Positions 33,683-42,966 of a stretch of 64,000 bases of DNA are shown piece after piece. The DNA lies in NCBI GenBank assembly GCA_024809215.1, contig JANUBW010000005.1, forward strand, positions 186,001 to 250,000, written 5' to 3'. The stretch's first letter is position 1, and each line of letters begins with the position of its first letter. The notes below the pieces were generated by a model that saw only the letters and a list, made by a program, of their open reading frames with translations, ran no database searches and was not told the origin of the DNA. The stretch comes from Niastella sp. OAS944 (GTDB lineage Bacteria; Bacteroidota; Bacteroidia; Chitinophagales; Chitinophagaceae). The position numbers were made by a program, and so were the translations under genes.

Positions 33683-35830
33683 ATGAAACCAAATTTTACC
33701 CGAGTATTCCCGTTACTCCTTCTGCTCTTTTGTTTTTCGAAAAGCTCTTTTAGTCAATGTGGTGCTGTATTACCAAGCACCGGCAACAATCTTACTGTTA
33801 ACACCGACAATACGGTGCTTAACACCTATTACCCTGGTACAGGCAGTCCTGTTAAAGGAAGTACTACCCTAACCGTACTCGCTCCTATAGGTAATGCCAC
33901 CAATATCGCTAATGGCGACATGGTATTGATCATTCAAATGCAAGGCGCCGAATACAACAGCGCCAATGGTGATAATTATGGCGACGGCGTTGCCGGCGGT
34001 GATGCCAGTGGTTATTTAACTTCAAACCTGGTGGCAGGTACATTTGAATATAATATTGTATCTGCTTACAACTCAGGTACGGGTTTAGTTACATTGTCCT
34101 ATCCGCTGGCAAATAACTATTTTACCCGGGCTTATTCTGCTTCAACCGGCGCTCAAAATTACCAGCTCATAAGAGTGCCCCGCTATTATGACATCACTAT
34201 TAATAACAATCGCTCTGTAACCGGAACTGCGTGGAATGGCCAGGCCGGTGGTGTTATTGTACTGGAAGCAACCAATACATTTAGCTTCGGTAACAGCAGT
34301 TCAACAATAAATGCGAATGCATTAGGCTACAGAGGCGGTGGCGGAAAAAATTTCACCGGCGCTTCAACCAGTTTAACAAATACTGATTATCGCTGGAATT
34401 CCCCTGTTACCACCAGTGGTAACAGTACAGGTGGCGCCAAAGGCGAAGGTATTGCCGGCACGCCTATGTATGTTTACAACAGCGGCACCAATTCAACCAC
34501 TACAAATATTGAAGGTTATATAGACGGTTCATTGGGCAGAGGTGCACCGGGTAATGCCGGTGGCGGTGGTACCGATGGCCAAACCAACTCGAATCAATAC
34601 AACACCGGTGGCGGTGGTGGTGGTAATGGCGGCGCAGGCGGACGTGGCGGCAGCGGCTGGGATGGTGGTCCGGGTAATCCCGCTACTTATAATACCGGCG
34701 GATTTGGCGGTTCTGCATATGCCCAGGCTTCTGAACAGAGAATAGTAATGGGCGGCGGCGGCGGCGCCGGTACAGCCAACAACGCAGCTGCTGCCGGAAC
34801 TGAATATTTGTGCAGTGGCGGCGCCGGCGGTGGTATTGTTATTATACGTGCCAAATCATTTGTTGGCAATGGATCAATTACAGCAAATGGCGCAGCATCG
34901 AACGATCCGTCAACCACCGATGCTGCAGGCGGCGGTGGCGCCGGTGGTAGCATAATTGTATTTGCAAATACCTCTACCATTACAACCAACGGCACCATTA
35001 CTGCCACAGCTATTGGTGGTAAAGGTGGTAATAGTACAATTCACTACGCACATGGCCCCGGCGGCGGTGGCGGCGGAGGTGTTGTAATTACCAACATTTT
35101 ATCAAACGCCAATATAACTGTTACCGGTGGCGTAAATGGTCTTACCCGTTCAACTTCAGCCAGCGGACCTATTGATAACGTTTATAATGCAGCACCCGGA
35201 TCGGCCGGTGTGAAAAGGATCTTAACTACCGCCCCACTGTTGGTTAGTCCGGGTAATGCCGCTTCACCATGTGGTATCTTACCTGTTAAACTTACATTGT
35301 GGAACGGCGTTTATAGAAATGAGAAAACGTATCTTAACTGGGAAACAGATAAAGGTGTTAACTTCTCTCATTTCATAGTAGAACGCAGCGCCGATGGCGT
35401 TCATTATTCATCATTAGGCCAGGTGCAGGCTTCAACATCAGATGCGCTTACCTTACAATATTCATTTATTGATATTGCACCTGCTGCAGGCAATAACTAT
35501 TACCGGTTAAAAATGGTTGATATCAACGGCCGTTATGAGTACAGCGGCATCATTACCATTCGTACCAATGTACAGGGGTTTGAAGTTACAGCATCTCCCA
35601 ACCCATTCACCAATAATGTACTGATCACCATTGAAAGCAAAACCGATGAAATCGTAAATCTTCGGGTGTTCAATAGTGATGGCAAGCTGGTTTGGCGCAA
35701 GTCGACCAGGGTGTATGCAGGAACCAATGCCCAGTACTTTAATGAATTGCAATCGTTGCCAACAGGCATTTACTATATTAAAGTGAATAAGCTGAACTCA
35801 GAAGCAAGTTTAAAGCTGATAAAGCAATAA
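33683..35830 (+). CDS. Glycine-rich secreted protein with type A T9SS sorting domain
   Basis: A 715-residue secreted protein. The signal peptide (PLLLLLFCFSKSSFSQ) is followed by a beta-rich region. Residues about 210-480 form a glycine-rich stretch of runs such as GGGGTDG, GGGGGGNGGAGG and GGGGGAG, alternating with short beta motifs (GGIVIIRAKSF, GGSIIVFANTS), which looks like a parallel beta-solenoid. An FN3-like part follows (NYYRLKMVDINGRYEYSG). The last 80 residues are the type A sorting domain (SPNPFTNNVLITI ... GIYYIKV ... KLIKQ) that sends the protein through the type IX system to the cell surface. It is probably an adhesin or extracellular matrix component; no catalytic residues are visible. 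It is monocistronic, with its own promoter and terminator. Confidence 0.9.
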   Translation: MKPNFTRVFPLLLLLFCFSKSSFSQCGAVLPSTGNNLTVNTDNTVLNTYYPGTGSPVKGSTTLTVLAPIGNATNIANGDMVLIIQMQGAEYNSANGDNYGDGVAGGDASGYLTSNLVAGTFEYNIVSAYNSGTGLVTLSYPLANNYFTRAYSASTGAQNYQLIRVPRYYDITINNNRSVTGTAWNGQAGGVIVLEATNTFSFGNSSSTINANALGYRGGGGKNFTGASTSLTNTDYRWNSPVTTSGNSTGGAKGEGIAGTPMYVYNSGTNSTTTNIEGYIDGSLGRGAPGNAGGGGTDGQTNSNQYNTGGGGGGNGGAGGRGGSGWDGGPGNPATYNTGGFGGSAYAQASEQRIVMGGGGGAGTANNAAAAGTEYLCSGGAGGGIVIIRAKSFVGNGSITANGAASNDPSTTDAAGGGGAGGSIIVFANTSTITTNGTITATAIGGKGGNSTIHYAHGPGGGGGGGVVITNILSNANITVTGGVNGLTRSTSASGPIDNVYNAAPGSAGVKRILTTAPLLVSPGNAASPCGILPVKLTLWNGVYRNEKTYLNWETDKGVNFSHFIVERSADGVHYSSLGQVQASTSDALTLQYSFIDIAPAAGNNYYRLKMVDINGRYEYSGIITIRTNVQGFEVTASPNPFTNNVLITIESKTDEIVNLRVFNSDGKLVWRKSTRVYAGTNAQYFNELQSLPTGIYYIKVNKLNSEASLKLIKQ

Positions 35831-35851
35831 TTGCATTTCGAAGTGATTCGA

Positions 35852-35885
35852 AAAAGACCGTTTCCAGTTTCGGAAACGGTCTTTT
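35852..35885 (+). terminator. Intrinsic terminator
   Basis: A perfect 14-bp stem (AAAAGACCGTTTCC / GGAAACGGTCTTTT) with a 6-base loop, 21 bp after the T9SS protein stop. Confidence 0.95.
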
Positions 35886-36016
35886 AGTTTCACATTTGCA
35901 TGTTTATGCGGCCAATATATTAAATAACGAAACCATGCAATCGTTTGCGTAAGCAAAATGCCTCAAAACAGGTTAAAAAAACTTAAAAATAATTCAGACA
36001 CTTTCATTTTGTTTGT

Positions 36017-36024
36017 TACATTTG
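36017..36024 (+). promoter_or_regulatory. -7 promoter element of the ECF sigma gene
   Basis: TACATTTG, a perfect TAnnTTTG, 19 bp before the ATG at 36044. No clear -33 TTG is seen at the expected spacing. Confidence 0.4.
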
Positions 36025-36043
36025 GTTGCTAAGCTTCCGCCAT

Positions 36044-36610
36044 ATGAATTTTCAACCAATTGTTCCCGACGATGGTGAATTACTGTTGCGCCTGACAAAA
36101 GGGGACCGAATTGCATTTGATGAGATTTTTAACCGGTTTGCCGATCCCATTCACTCGTACATCCGTGTGCGGTTGAACGGGTCGCAAGAGGCCGATGATG
36201 TTTTGCAGGAAGTGTTCATTCGCCTGTGGAACAAGCGTCAAACGATCGTTATACACTCCTCTTTCCGCAATTACTTATATACCATTGTTCAGCACTGTAT
36301 TAGTGATCACCTTAGAAGCGCTAAAAGAAAAAGGTATACACTTACCGAAGAAATGCCTGAGCGCACCGAAGGAAGGCCTGCGCCCGACGAGCAGTACCAA
36401 TATAAACAGGCCTATCATATTTGGAAGAATGCCACCAGTAAACTGCCCGGACAAATGCGCCGTATTTACTCCATGAAGAATGAAGAACAGTTATCGGTGA
36501 AAGAGATCGCATCTGAACTACAGCTCAGCGAGCAAACGGTAAAGAACCAATTGCATACTGCCGGCCAGCGTATACTCAAAATGTTGCGGCAGGTACAAAT
36601 ATTTTTTTAA
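36044..36610 (+). CDS. ECF-type RNA polymerase sigma-70 factor
   Basis: A 188-residue extracytoplasmic-function sigma factor of the Bacteroidota SusC/D-associated group. Region 2 is visible in AFDEIFNRFADPIHSYIRVRLNGSQEADDVLQEVFIRLWNKR. Region 4 has SVKEIASELQLSEQTVKNQLHTAGQRIL, the -35-binding helix-turn-helix. The ATG at 36044 is preferred to one 18 bp earlier. It is followed by its FecR anti-sigma gene and an STN-containing SusC, so it is expected to activate this uptake operon when the SusC signals ligand binding. The gap to fecR is an unusually long 360 bp filled with repeats. Confidence 0.93.
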   Translation: MNFQPIVPDDGELLLRLTKGDRIAFDEIFNRFADPIHSYIRVRLNGSQEADDVLQEVFIRLWNKRQTIVIHSSFRNYLYTIVQHCISDHLRSAKRKRYTLTEEMPERTEGRPAPDEQYQYKQAYHIWKNATSKLPGQMRRIYSMKNEEQLSVKEIASELQLSEQTVKNQLHTAGQRILKMLRQVQIFF

Positions 36611-36900
36611 AAAATTCCAAATCCCAAGCTCCAAATAATAAATCACAAATCCCAAGCTCCAAGCTCCAAAAAAATTCCAAAATACAAAATTCAAATTCCA
36701 AAAGAATACAGTCGTTTCATCACCCTTTGCCCTTTGGGGGTTCTTATTGGGTTCTTGCATTTGGGAACTTCTTTTTGGTTCTCCGCTATAGCGGGGAGGC
36801 TTTGCAATTTGGGGTTTTGTATTTTTTCTTTGGACCTTGTGATTTGGAATTTGGTATTTCTTCTTTGGATCTTGGAATTTGAGATTTGGAATTTAATATC
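36609..36900. repeat. Heptad CCAAATC/CCAAGCT inverted-repeat element, copy 1
   Basis: This fills most of the 360-bp gap between the sigma and fecR genes. The left part (36614-36703) is tandem 7-mers TCCAAAT, CCCAAGC, TCCAAGC, AATAAAT. The right part (36757-36894) is the complementary sense (TTTGGAA, TTTGGGG, CTTGGAA, TTGAGAT), so the whole could fold into a long imperfect hairpin. A small GC-rich palindrome (CTCCGCTATAGCGGGGAG, 36781-36798) sits in the right half. It shares the exact word CCAAATAATAAAT and the words TTTTGTATTT and CTTGTGATTTG, in the same order, with the copy at 48287-48437. Confidence 0.75.
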
Positions 36901-36970
36901 AAGATTTTTCTTATTTTCCTATAGTACCATTATCAATAAACCTCCGTCTATCAATTAAAGCAGTTTTTGC

Positions 36971-37819
36971 ATGCCCCGTAAATCAAGGCACGATAAGAAA
37001 GATAATGAACAGTCAGATGAGCAATGGCTCAAGGCATGGGATTCACCCGAAGCTATAGGCATGCAAAAGAAGCAGATTCTGCTGAACAGCATTAACGACC
37101 GCATCGACAACCGGCGGAAACAGAGAAAGCAGTTTTTCTTTATTGGTTTAAGCGCTGCCGCGGCCATACTGGTGGCCATCTTTATTAAGGTGCCTGGTAA
37201 TGAGTCGCCGGCCCGGGCGAATGCCTGGCAGGAGCTTGCTACTACCGATAGCGCAAAGAAGATCATGCTTGCAGATGGTTCCGTTGTTTGGCTGGCGCCG
37301 TGGTCGGCAATGAAAGTACACGCCGATTTTCAAAAACAGCGTAGTACCGTGTTATCAAAAGGCACGGCCTTCTTCAGCGTAGCAAAAGATGCGCAACACC
37401 CGTTTACCATCGATGTAAACAGGCAACAGATCACAGTTGTAGGCACCGCATTTACCATTCGTAAGCTCGATTCGGTAGATCTGCAGCTTACCGTAAAAGA
37501 AGGCAAAGTAGCATTGAAGAACACGGGTGGTAACCAAATTCTGACCGCAGGCCAACAGGTAAGTACAACAAAAGCCATTACCGGTATAGTACAAACCATT
37601 GACCCAGCCTCGGCCGACTGGTGGTTACAACAACAGGTAAGGTTACAGAACATTTCATTGGAGGAGTTGCTTAACCGCATTGAAACCTATTACCAGGTTA
37701 AACTTATGCATGGCGCTATCGACAAAAAAAAGAAAGTAACGCTTACCTGGAACATGTCTGTTTCATTGCAGGAAAACTTATCGGTGCTGAACACATTGAC
37801 TGGCTTTAACATTCACTAA
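36971..37819 (+). CDS. FecR-family anti-sigma factor
   Basis: A 282-residue inner-membrane regulator. The N-terminal cytoplasmic part (about 1-55), which would hold the sigma factor, is followed by one membrane segment (QFFFIGLSAAAAILVAIFIKV). The periplasmic FecR domain follows (KKIMLADGSVVWLAPWSAMKV, GTAFFSVAKDAQHPFTI, VVGTAFTIRKLD, VKEGKVALKN), and then the DUF4974 domain at the C-terminus (LQNISLEELLNRIETYYQVKL). It pairs with the upstream ECF sigma factor and receives the signal from the STN domain of the downstream SusC receptor. The start ATG is at 36971, just after the repeat element. Confidence 0.93.
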   Translation: MPRKSRHDKKDNEQSDEQWLKAWDSPEAIGMQKKQILLNSINDRIDNRRKQRKQFFFIGLSAAAAILVAIFIKVPGNESPARANAWQELATTDSAKKIMLADGSVVWLAPWSAMKVHADFQKQRSTVLSKGTAFFSVAKDAQHPFTIDVNRQQITVVGTAFTIRKLDSVDLQLTVKEGKVALKNTGGNQILTAGQQVSTTKAITGIVQTIDPASADWWLQQQVRLQNISLEELLNRIETYYQVKLMHGAIDKKKKVTLTWNMSVSLQENLSVLNTLTGFNIH

Positions 37820-37895
37820 GAATCATTAACAACATCCTTTTTTTGATCTGCTGAAAAGCGGACAGCTAACGTATTGCTTATAATGTAACGAACAT

Positions 37896-40800
37896 ATGGA
37901 ATACTTAAAACTAACCAGAACATTCACTGCGCTATTATTACTGCTTACGACAGGTTTTATAAACCTGCAGGCACAACAGGGCCAGGTACATTACCGGCAT
38001 GGCGCCGGTGATTTGGCGGCTATAGCCGAAGACTTTGGCCGGGTATTTAAAGTACAGCTTGCTTATGCCAATGATGAACTGGCCGCAGTTAAAGTACCCA
38101 CTGCTTCTTATGAAGCAGGTAATGTGGGTGACTTATTAAACAAAGTATTAGCCCCCGGCGGTTTTAATGCAACATTGACCGGCTCCAACTACGTGATCAA
38201 AAAGGCTAACATTCCTCAGAAGCTGCCTACGATCGTATTAAAAGGAACTGTACAGGAAGGAACCACACCTGTACCCGGCGCTTCGGTGATCATTAAACAA
38301 CCCAATCAAAAAAATGTGATCGCCATTGCCGATGAAAATGGAAAATTCTCTAAAACCGTTGCGGCGGTTGATGGCTCAATTGAGATCACGGCTGTAGGGT
38401 TTCAACCTGCAAAAAAGAATTTCACCGTATCATCGCCAACGGGTATTATTATTTCACTGGTAAAGGATGAGCAACAAATGCAAAATGTGGTTGTAACAGC
38501 GCTTGGTATTAAACGCGCTGAAAAATCATTGGGTTATGCTACCACTACCATCAATAATGAACAACTCACCGATGCAGTATCGAGCAACTGGACAGATGCC
38601 TTATCGGGTAAAGTTGCCGGTTTGAACCTGGTGCGCTCAAACAGCGGCCCCACCGGAAGTAATAAGATCATCTTACGTGGAGAGAACAACCTTACCGGTG
38701 ATAACGAAGCCCTGATCGTAGTAGATGGGGTGGTTATCAATTCGGGTAGTAACCGCAGAACCGCCATAGGCGGCGAAACAACGTATGGCACAGGTTCCGA
38801 TAATATGCCGGCCGACTATGGCGGCAGCTTAAATGACCTGAACCCCGAAGATATTGAATCGGTAACCGTGTTGAAAGGACCCGGCGCCTCGGCCCTGTAT
38901 GGTTTACGTGCGGCCAATGGAGCCATTATCATTACTACCAAATCGGGTGGCAATAAAGGTAAGAAGCTTGGTATTACGCTCAATTCAAATGCCTCTATTG
39001 AGCAGCCAAACCGCTGGCCCGATATGCAATTTGAATATGGAATGGGGTTAGATGGCCAGGCTGATTATGATTATGGCAGATCGCCCAACTCAACCAGTAG
39101 CTCTGCTTACGGCCCACGTTTCGACGGACAAATGTTCAATCAATTTGATACTGAAACACAAGGCCGCTCAAATACACCCACCGAGTGGAGGGGCTATAAG
39201 AATAAATTATTCAACTACTTCAATACCGGTAATACCATTACCAATTCAATAAGTGTAGATGGTGGTTCTGAAAAGACCACTGCCCGTTTTTCATTAACGA
39301 ATGTTCAAAACAAATGGATCATACCCAATACCGGTTATAAACGTAATACGGTAGCGTTATCGGTTAATTCAAAAGTAAGCGACAAACTTACCATTTCTTC
39401 AAAGATCAACTATACCAATAAATGGAGCGATAACCTGCCCGGCGCCGGTTATGGCAACCAGAGTATCATGTACTGGTTCATCTTCTGGCAACCCAATGCC
39501 GACATTGACTGGTTAAAGAATTACTGGAAGAAAGACCAGGAGAACCGCGGGATCTTCTACCCATACAGCTCATTCCCCGAAAACCCTTATGCTATTGCTT
39601 ATGAATTCCTGAATGCCAGTAACCGCCATGTGGTAACAGGTAACATTTCGGCCTCATATAACTTCACCAAAGAGTTGAGTTTAACCCTCCGTACGTCGCT
39701 CGATCTTAGTACAGAACAACGTTCGCAGCGCAGGCCATATGATGCCGGTTCAAAATTCCCGAAAGGAAGTTACCGTACCCAAAGTTTAGCTGGTCAGGAA
39801 AGCACTACCGACTTCCTGTTGAAGTATAGTAAAAAGGTACATAAGGATTTTGATTTCTCTGCTACCTTAGGTGGAAGTGCATTGCGTAACAACTATAATA
39901 AAGATGAAGTACGCGCCGACTCGCTTATTTACCCCGGCGTATATACGCTGGCCAATACAGCTGGTCCGCTGGTAACGGTTCCATACAGAAGCAAGTATTC
40001 GATCAACAGTTTTTATGGATTGTTTACTGCTGCTTATAAAGAGTTCCTGTTCTTAGATCTTACCGGCCGGCAGGACTGGGCCAGCCCCCTGGCCACCCCT
40101 ACCCGTACCGATAATGTAGGTTTCTTTTATCCTTCGGCCAACCTGAGCTTTATAGCTTCGGAAGTGTTTCATTTGCCCGCACAAATTAATTATGGTAAGC
40201 TGCGCTTCTCTGCATCGAGTGTAGGTAGCAGTGGTGTTATCCCCTACCTTACCGGAAACAATGTGTATGTTTCTCCCGGCAGCTTATGGAGCGGCGGCCT
40301 AACAAACCCAGGCACTTTGAACAATGCCAACCTGCGCCCGCTTCGCACCACTACTTTTGAAGTAGGTTTAAATGCAAAAATGTTCAAGAACCGCGTAGGT
40401 ATCGATCTTACCCTGTATTCGGGTACAACCAAAGACCAGATCATGCAACGGATACTCGATCGCTCATCGGGGTTCGCCAAGCAGGTGGTTAACTTTGGTA
40501 AAGTAAGTAACCGTGGTATTGAGATAGCGTTGAATGGAACACCTGTTATAACAAGAAGCGGCTTTAAATGGAATACCAATATCGTATTCTCTTCAAATAG
40601 AAACACCATTAAAGAATTGCCCGACAGTTCGGTGGTACTGCAAACCGGTCCTGTTGGCGGCGGACAGATCGTTGCCAAAGTTGGTGGCAGAATGGGCGAC
40701 TTGTATGGCAAAGGCTATGTGCGCTCGCCCGACGGACAAATAGTATATGATGCCAATACCGGTTTTGCTTTGCTTTCACCAGAAGTGCAATACCTGGGCA

Positions 40801-41345
40801 ATACCGCGCCCAAATGGCGCTTAGGTTTTGGTAACGATTTCAGTTATAAGAATTTCCGTCTGAATTTACTTTTCGATGTACAGTATGGCGCTGTTGCACA
40901 CTCGCTGATGCACTACAAAATGGCAGAGCAGGGTAAATTAACCAAAACCTTACCTGGCCGTTACAACGGTATCATTGGTAATGGGGTTATTCAGGAGCCT
41001 GATGGTAAATACCGCCAAAATGATGTATTAGCTACCGACATAGATGAATACTACCGTTCACACTGGGGTATTGATAATGCCGAAGGAAGCACCTTCCGCA
41101 CCGACTTTATCAAATTCAGAGAAGCGCGTTTGGATTATTCCCTTGGTCCGAAAACAATAAAAAAGCTGGGATTGCAAAAAGCAACGTTCGGAGTATATGG
41201 CCGCAACCTGTTCATTTGGTCGCCCTGGCCTATGTTCGATCCTGAGTTCGGTACGTTGAGCGGCACTGATATCATTCAGGGTTTCGAGATCGGTCAGTTC
41301 CCATCTACCCGTACCATCGGCTGTAACTTAGTTATTGGACTTTAA
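37896..41345 (+). CDS. SusC/RagA-type TonB-linked receptor with N-terminal STN domain
   Basis: A 1149-residue outer-membrane transporter for an unknown glycan or other large ligand. In order: signal peptide (ending LQAQQ), STN signalling domain at about 30-110 (LAAIAEDFGRVFKVQLAYANDELAAVKV), carboxypeptidase-D-like domain at about 115-195 (VLKGTVQEGTTPVPGASVIIKQ), plug with the SusC signature (NVVVTALGIKRAEKSLGYATTTI, NPEDIESVTVLKGPGASALYGLRAANGAIIITTKSG), and the barrel. The chain ends CNLVIGL. The STN domain marks it as the sensor of the sigma/FecR pair immediately upstream. It is followed 11 bp later by the SusD-like gene. Confidence 0.95.
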   Translation: MEYLKLTRTFTALLLLLTTGFINLQAQQGQVHYRHGAGDLAAIAEDFGRVFKVQLAYANDELAAVKVPTASYEAGNVGDLLNKVLAPGGFNATLTGSNYVIKKANIPQKLPTIVLKGTVQEGTTPVPGASVIIKQPNQKNVIAIADENGKFSKTVAAVDGSIEITAVGFQPAKKNFTVSSPTGIIISLVKDEQQMQNVVVTALGIKRAEKSLGYATTTINNEQLTDAVSSNWTDALSGKVAGLNLVRSNSGPTGSNKIILRGENNLTGDNEALIVVDGVVINSGSNRRTAIGGETTYGTGSDNMPADYGGSLNDLNPEDIESVTVLKGPGASALYGLRAANGAIIITTKSGGNKGKKLGITLNSNASIEQPNRWPDMQFEYGMGLDGQADYDYGRSPNSTSSSAYGPRFDGQMFNQFDTETQGRSNTPTEWRGYKNKLFNYFNTGNTITNSISVDGGSEKTTARFSLTNVQNKWIIPNTGYKRNTVALSVNSKVSDKLTISSKINYTNKWSDNLPGAGYGNQSIMYWFIFWQPNADIDWLKNYWKKDQENRGIFYPYSSFPENPYAIAYEFLNASNRHVVTGNISASYNFTKELSLTLRTSLDLSTEQRSQRRPYDAGSKFPKGSYRTQSLAGQESTTDFLLKYSKKVHKDFDFSATLGGSALRNNYNKDEVRADSLIYPGVYTLANTAGPLVTVPYRSKYSINSFYGLFTAAYKEFLFLDLTGRQDWASPLATPTRTDNVGFFYPSANLSFIASEVFHLPAQINYGKLRFSASSVGSSGVIPYLTGNNVYVSPGSLWSGGLTNPGTLNNANLRPLRTTTFEVGLNAKMFKNRVGIDLTLYSGTTKDQIMQRILDRSSGFAKQVVNFGKVSNRGIEIALNGTPVITRSGFKWNTNIVFSSNRNTIKELPDSSVVLQTGPVGGGQIVAKVGGRMGDLYGKGYVRSPDGQIVYDANTGFALLSPEVQYLGNTAPKWRLGFGNDFSYKNFRLNLLFDVQYGAVAHSLMHYKMAEQGKLTKTLPGRYNGIIGNGVIQEPDGKYRQNDVLATDIDEYYRSHWGIDNAEGSTFRTDFIKFREARLDYSLGPKTIKKLGLQKATFGVYGRNLFIWSPWPMFDPEFGTLSGTDIIQGFEIGQFPSTRTIGCNLVIGL

Positions 41346-41356
41346 TTCTTAAAAAC

Positions 41357-42904
41357 ATGAAGCTGATCATAAATAAAATAGCAGGTGCTGCCGTATTGTT
41401 TAGTTTAACAGTAGCATCCTGTACAAAAGATTTCACAGAAACAAATACCGATCCTAATACCACGCCTTATGTTCTGCCCCGCCAGTTACTGGCGCCGGCC
41501 CTGGTGAATACCGTTACCTATAACATGATGCGTAACCGCAACTTTAATAACGAGCTAATGCAGGTTACTGTTGATATGGGCGATGGTGAAGGAAAGGTGT
41601 TCCGTTATGATTATCGTAATAACTGGGCCGATTACCTGTACAATGGCTGGTTTACCGAGCTCACTAACTATAAAGACATTTACAAACTGGCCAACCAGGA
41701 AGGAAGCCTGAACAACAAATCCTACATGGGCATTTCGCTTATCTGCCAGTCGTGGGTGTATTCATTGCTTACCGATACCTATGGCGATGTGCCCTATTTT
41801 GAATCGAATAAAGCAAAACCCGATTCAGGGCAAACGGCTGGTACTGTTGAGCCGGCCTTCGATCGTCAGAAAGAAATTTATCTCGATATTTTCAAAAAGC
41901 TCGATACCGCCAATACGCTGCTTGCAGCAAACGTAGGTATAGATGGCGCCAGTGATCCTATATACGCCGGTAACGTATCGAGATGGCGCAAGTTTGGTAA
42001 TTCATTGTATTTACGGTTGCTGTTACGATTGTCGGGTAAAGCAGAAGTGGCCGACCAGTGTATTGCCAAGATAAAAGAGATTGCTGAGACCAATAAAGCC
42101 AATTATCCCATTATTGCCACAAATGATGAATCGGCTATCTTAAAGTGGACGGATAAGGCTCCATACACCTCGCCTTATCTCACCGTACGCGAACAGGATT
42201 TTAGACAACCGGGCATTGCCAGCTTTTTTCTTGATAACCTGGTTGAATGGGCCGATCCGCGGATCGATATCTCCCTGGGATCAAATGGGGTTAACAGATG
42301 GCGCATAGCTCCTGCTTCCGGTGCTTTTGTAGGTGTGCCCAGTGGTTATTCGCCGGGTGATGTTACAACCAAGAAAGCCTATTTTTACTCCAATGCACAA
42401 ACGGTGAATGGTGTTACGGCAGCAAACTTAATGACGGAACCAATGACCGGTATGATCTTGAATTATCCTGAAGTGCAATTCATTCTTGCCGAAGCGGCAA
42501 CAAAGGGATATATCACCGGTGCCCCTGAAAGTTTTTATAACGAAGGCGCCAAAGCAAGCATTACTCAGTGGATCAGTACCTGGAATGTAACCATCACTAC
42601 TTACTTAAGCAACATTGGCATGAACTGGATCAACTCGGAGACCCTTGACCAAAAGATGGAAAAGATCCATTTGCAAAAATACTATGCCCTGTTCTTAACC
42701 GATCTGCAACAATGGTTCGAGTATCGCCGTACCGGCCACCCCATATTGCCTAAAGGCGCCGGGTTACGTAATAACGGGGTAATGCCTGCGCGTATGACCT
42801 ACCCTATTTATGTGCAGTCGACCAACCCTACCAATTACAAACTGGCGCTTGATGCACAGGGGCCCGATCTTATTTCAACAGAGGTTTGGTGGCAGAAGAA
42901 GTGA
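41357..42904 (+). CDS. SusD/RagB-like outer-membrane lipoprotein (SusD-like_2 group)
   Basis: A 515-residue surface lipoprotein (lipobox VASC; mature start CTKDFTETNTDPNTT). The TPR-like helices and the NSLYLRLLLRLSG, LNYPEVQFILAEAATKGYI and YYALFLTDLQQWFEYRRTGHP segments are typical of the SusD/RagB family, specifically the SusD-like_2 subgroup. It captures the ligand and forms a lid over the preceding SusC protein. The gene is separated from susC by 11 bp and continues the operon. Confidence 0.93.
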   Translation: MKLIINKIAGAAVLFSLTVASCTKDFTETNTDPNTTPYVLPRQLLAPALVNTVTYNMMRNRNFNNELMQVTVDMGDGEGKVFRYDYRNNWADYLYNGWFTELTNYKDIYKLANQEGSLNNKSYMGISLICQSWVYSLLTDTYGDVPYFESNKAKPDSGQTAGTVEPAFDRQKEIYLDIFKKLDTANTLLAANVGIDGASDPIYAGNVSRWRKFGNSLYLRLLLRLSGKAEVADQCIAKIKEIAETNKANYPIIATNDESAILKWTDKAPYTSPYLTVREQDFRQPGIASFFLDNLVEWADPRIDISLGSNGVNRWRIAPASGAFVGVPSGYSPGDVTTKKAYFYSNAQTVNGVTAANLMTEPMTGMILNYPEVQFILAEAATKGYITGAPESFYNEGAKASITQWISTWNVTITTYLSNIGMNWINSETLDQKMEKIHLQKYYALFLTDLQQWFEYRRTGHPILPKGAGLRNNGVMPARMTYPIYVQSTNPTNYKLALDAQGPDLISTEVWWQKK

Positions 42905-42944
42905 GATCAATAGACAATTTACAATAGGCAATTGGCAATGAAAT
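42903..42944 (+). repeat. Heptad nnnCAAT tandem repeat
   Basis: Five consecutive 7-mers, GATCAAT AGACAAT TTACAAT AGGCAAT TGGCAAT, lie between the susD-like and DUF5689 genes. Confidence 0.7.
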
Positions 42945-42966
42945 TATAAGTAACAATTGTAGTACA

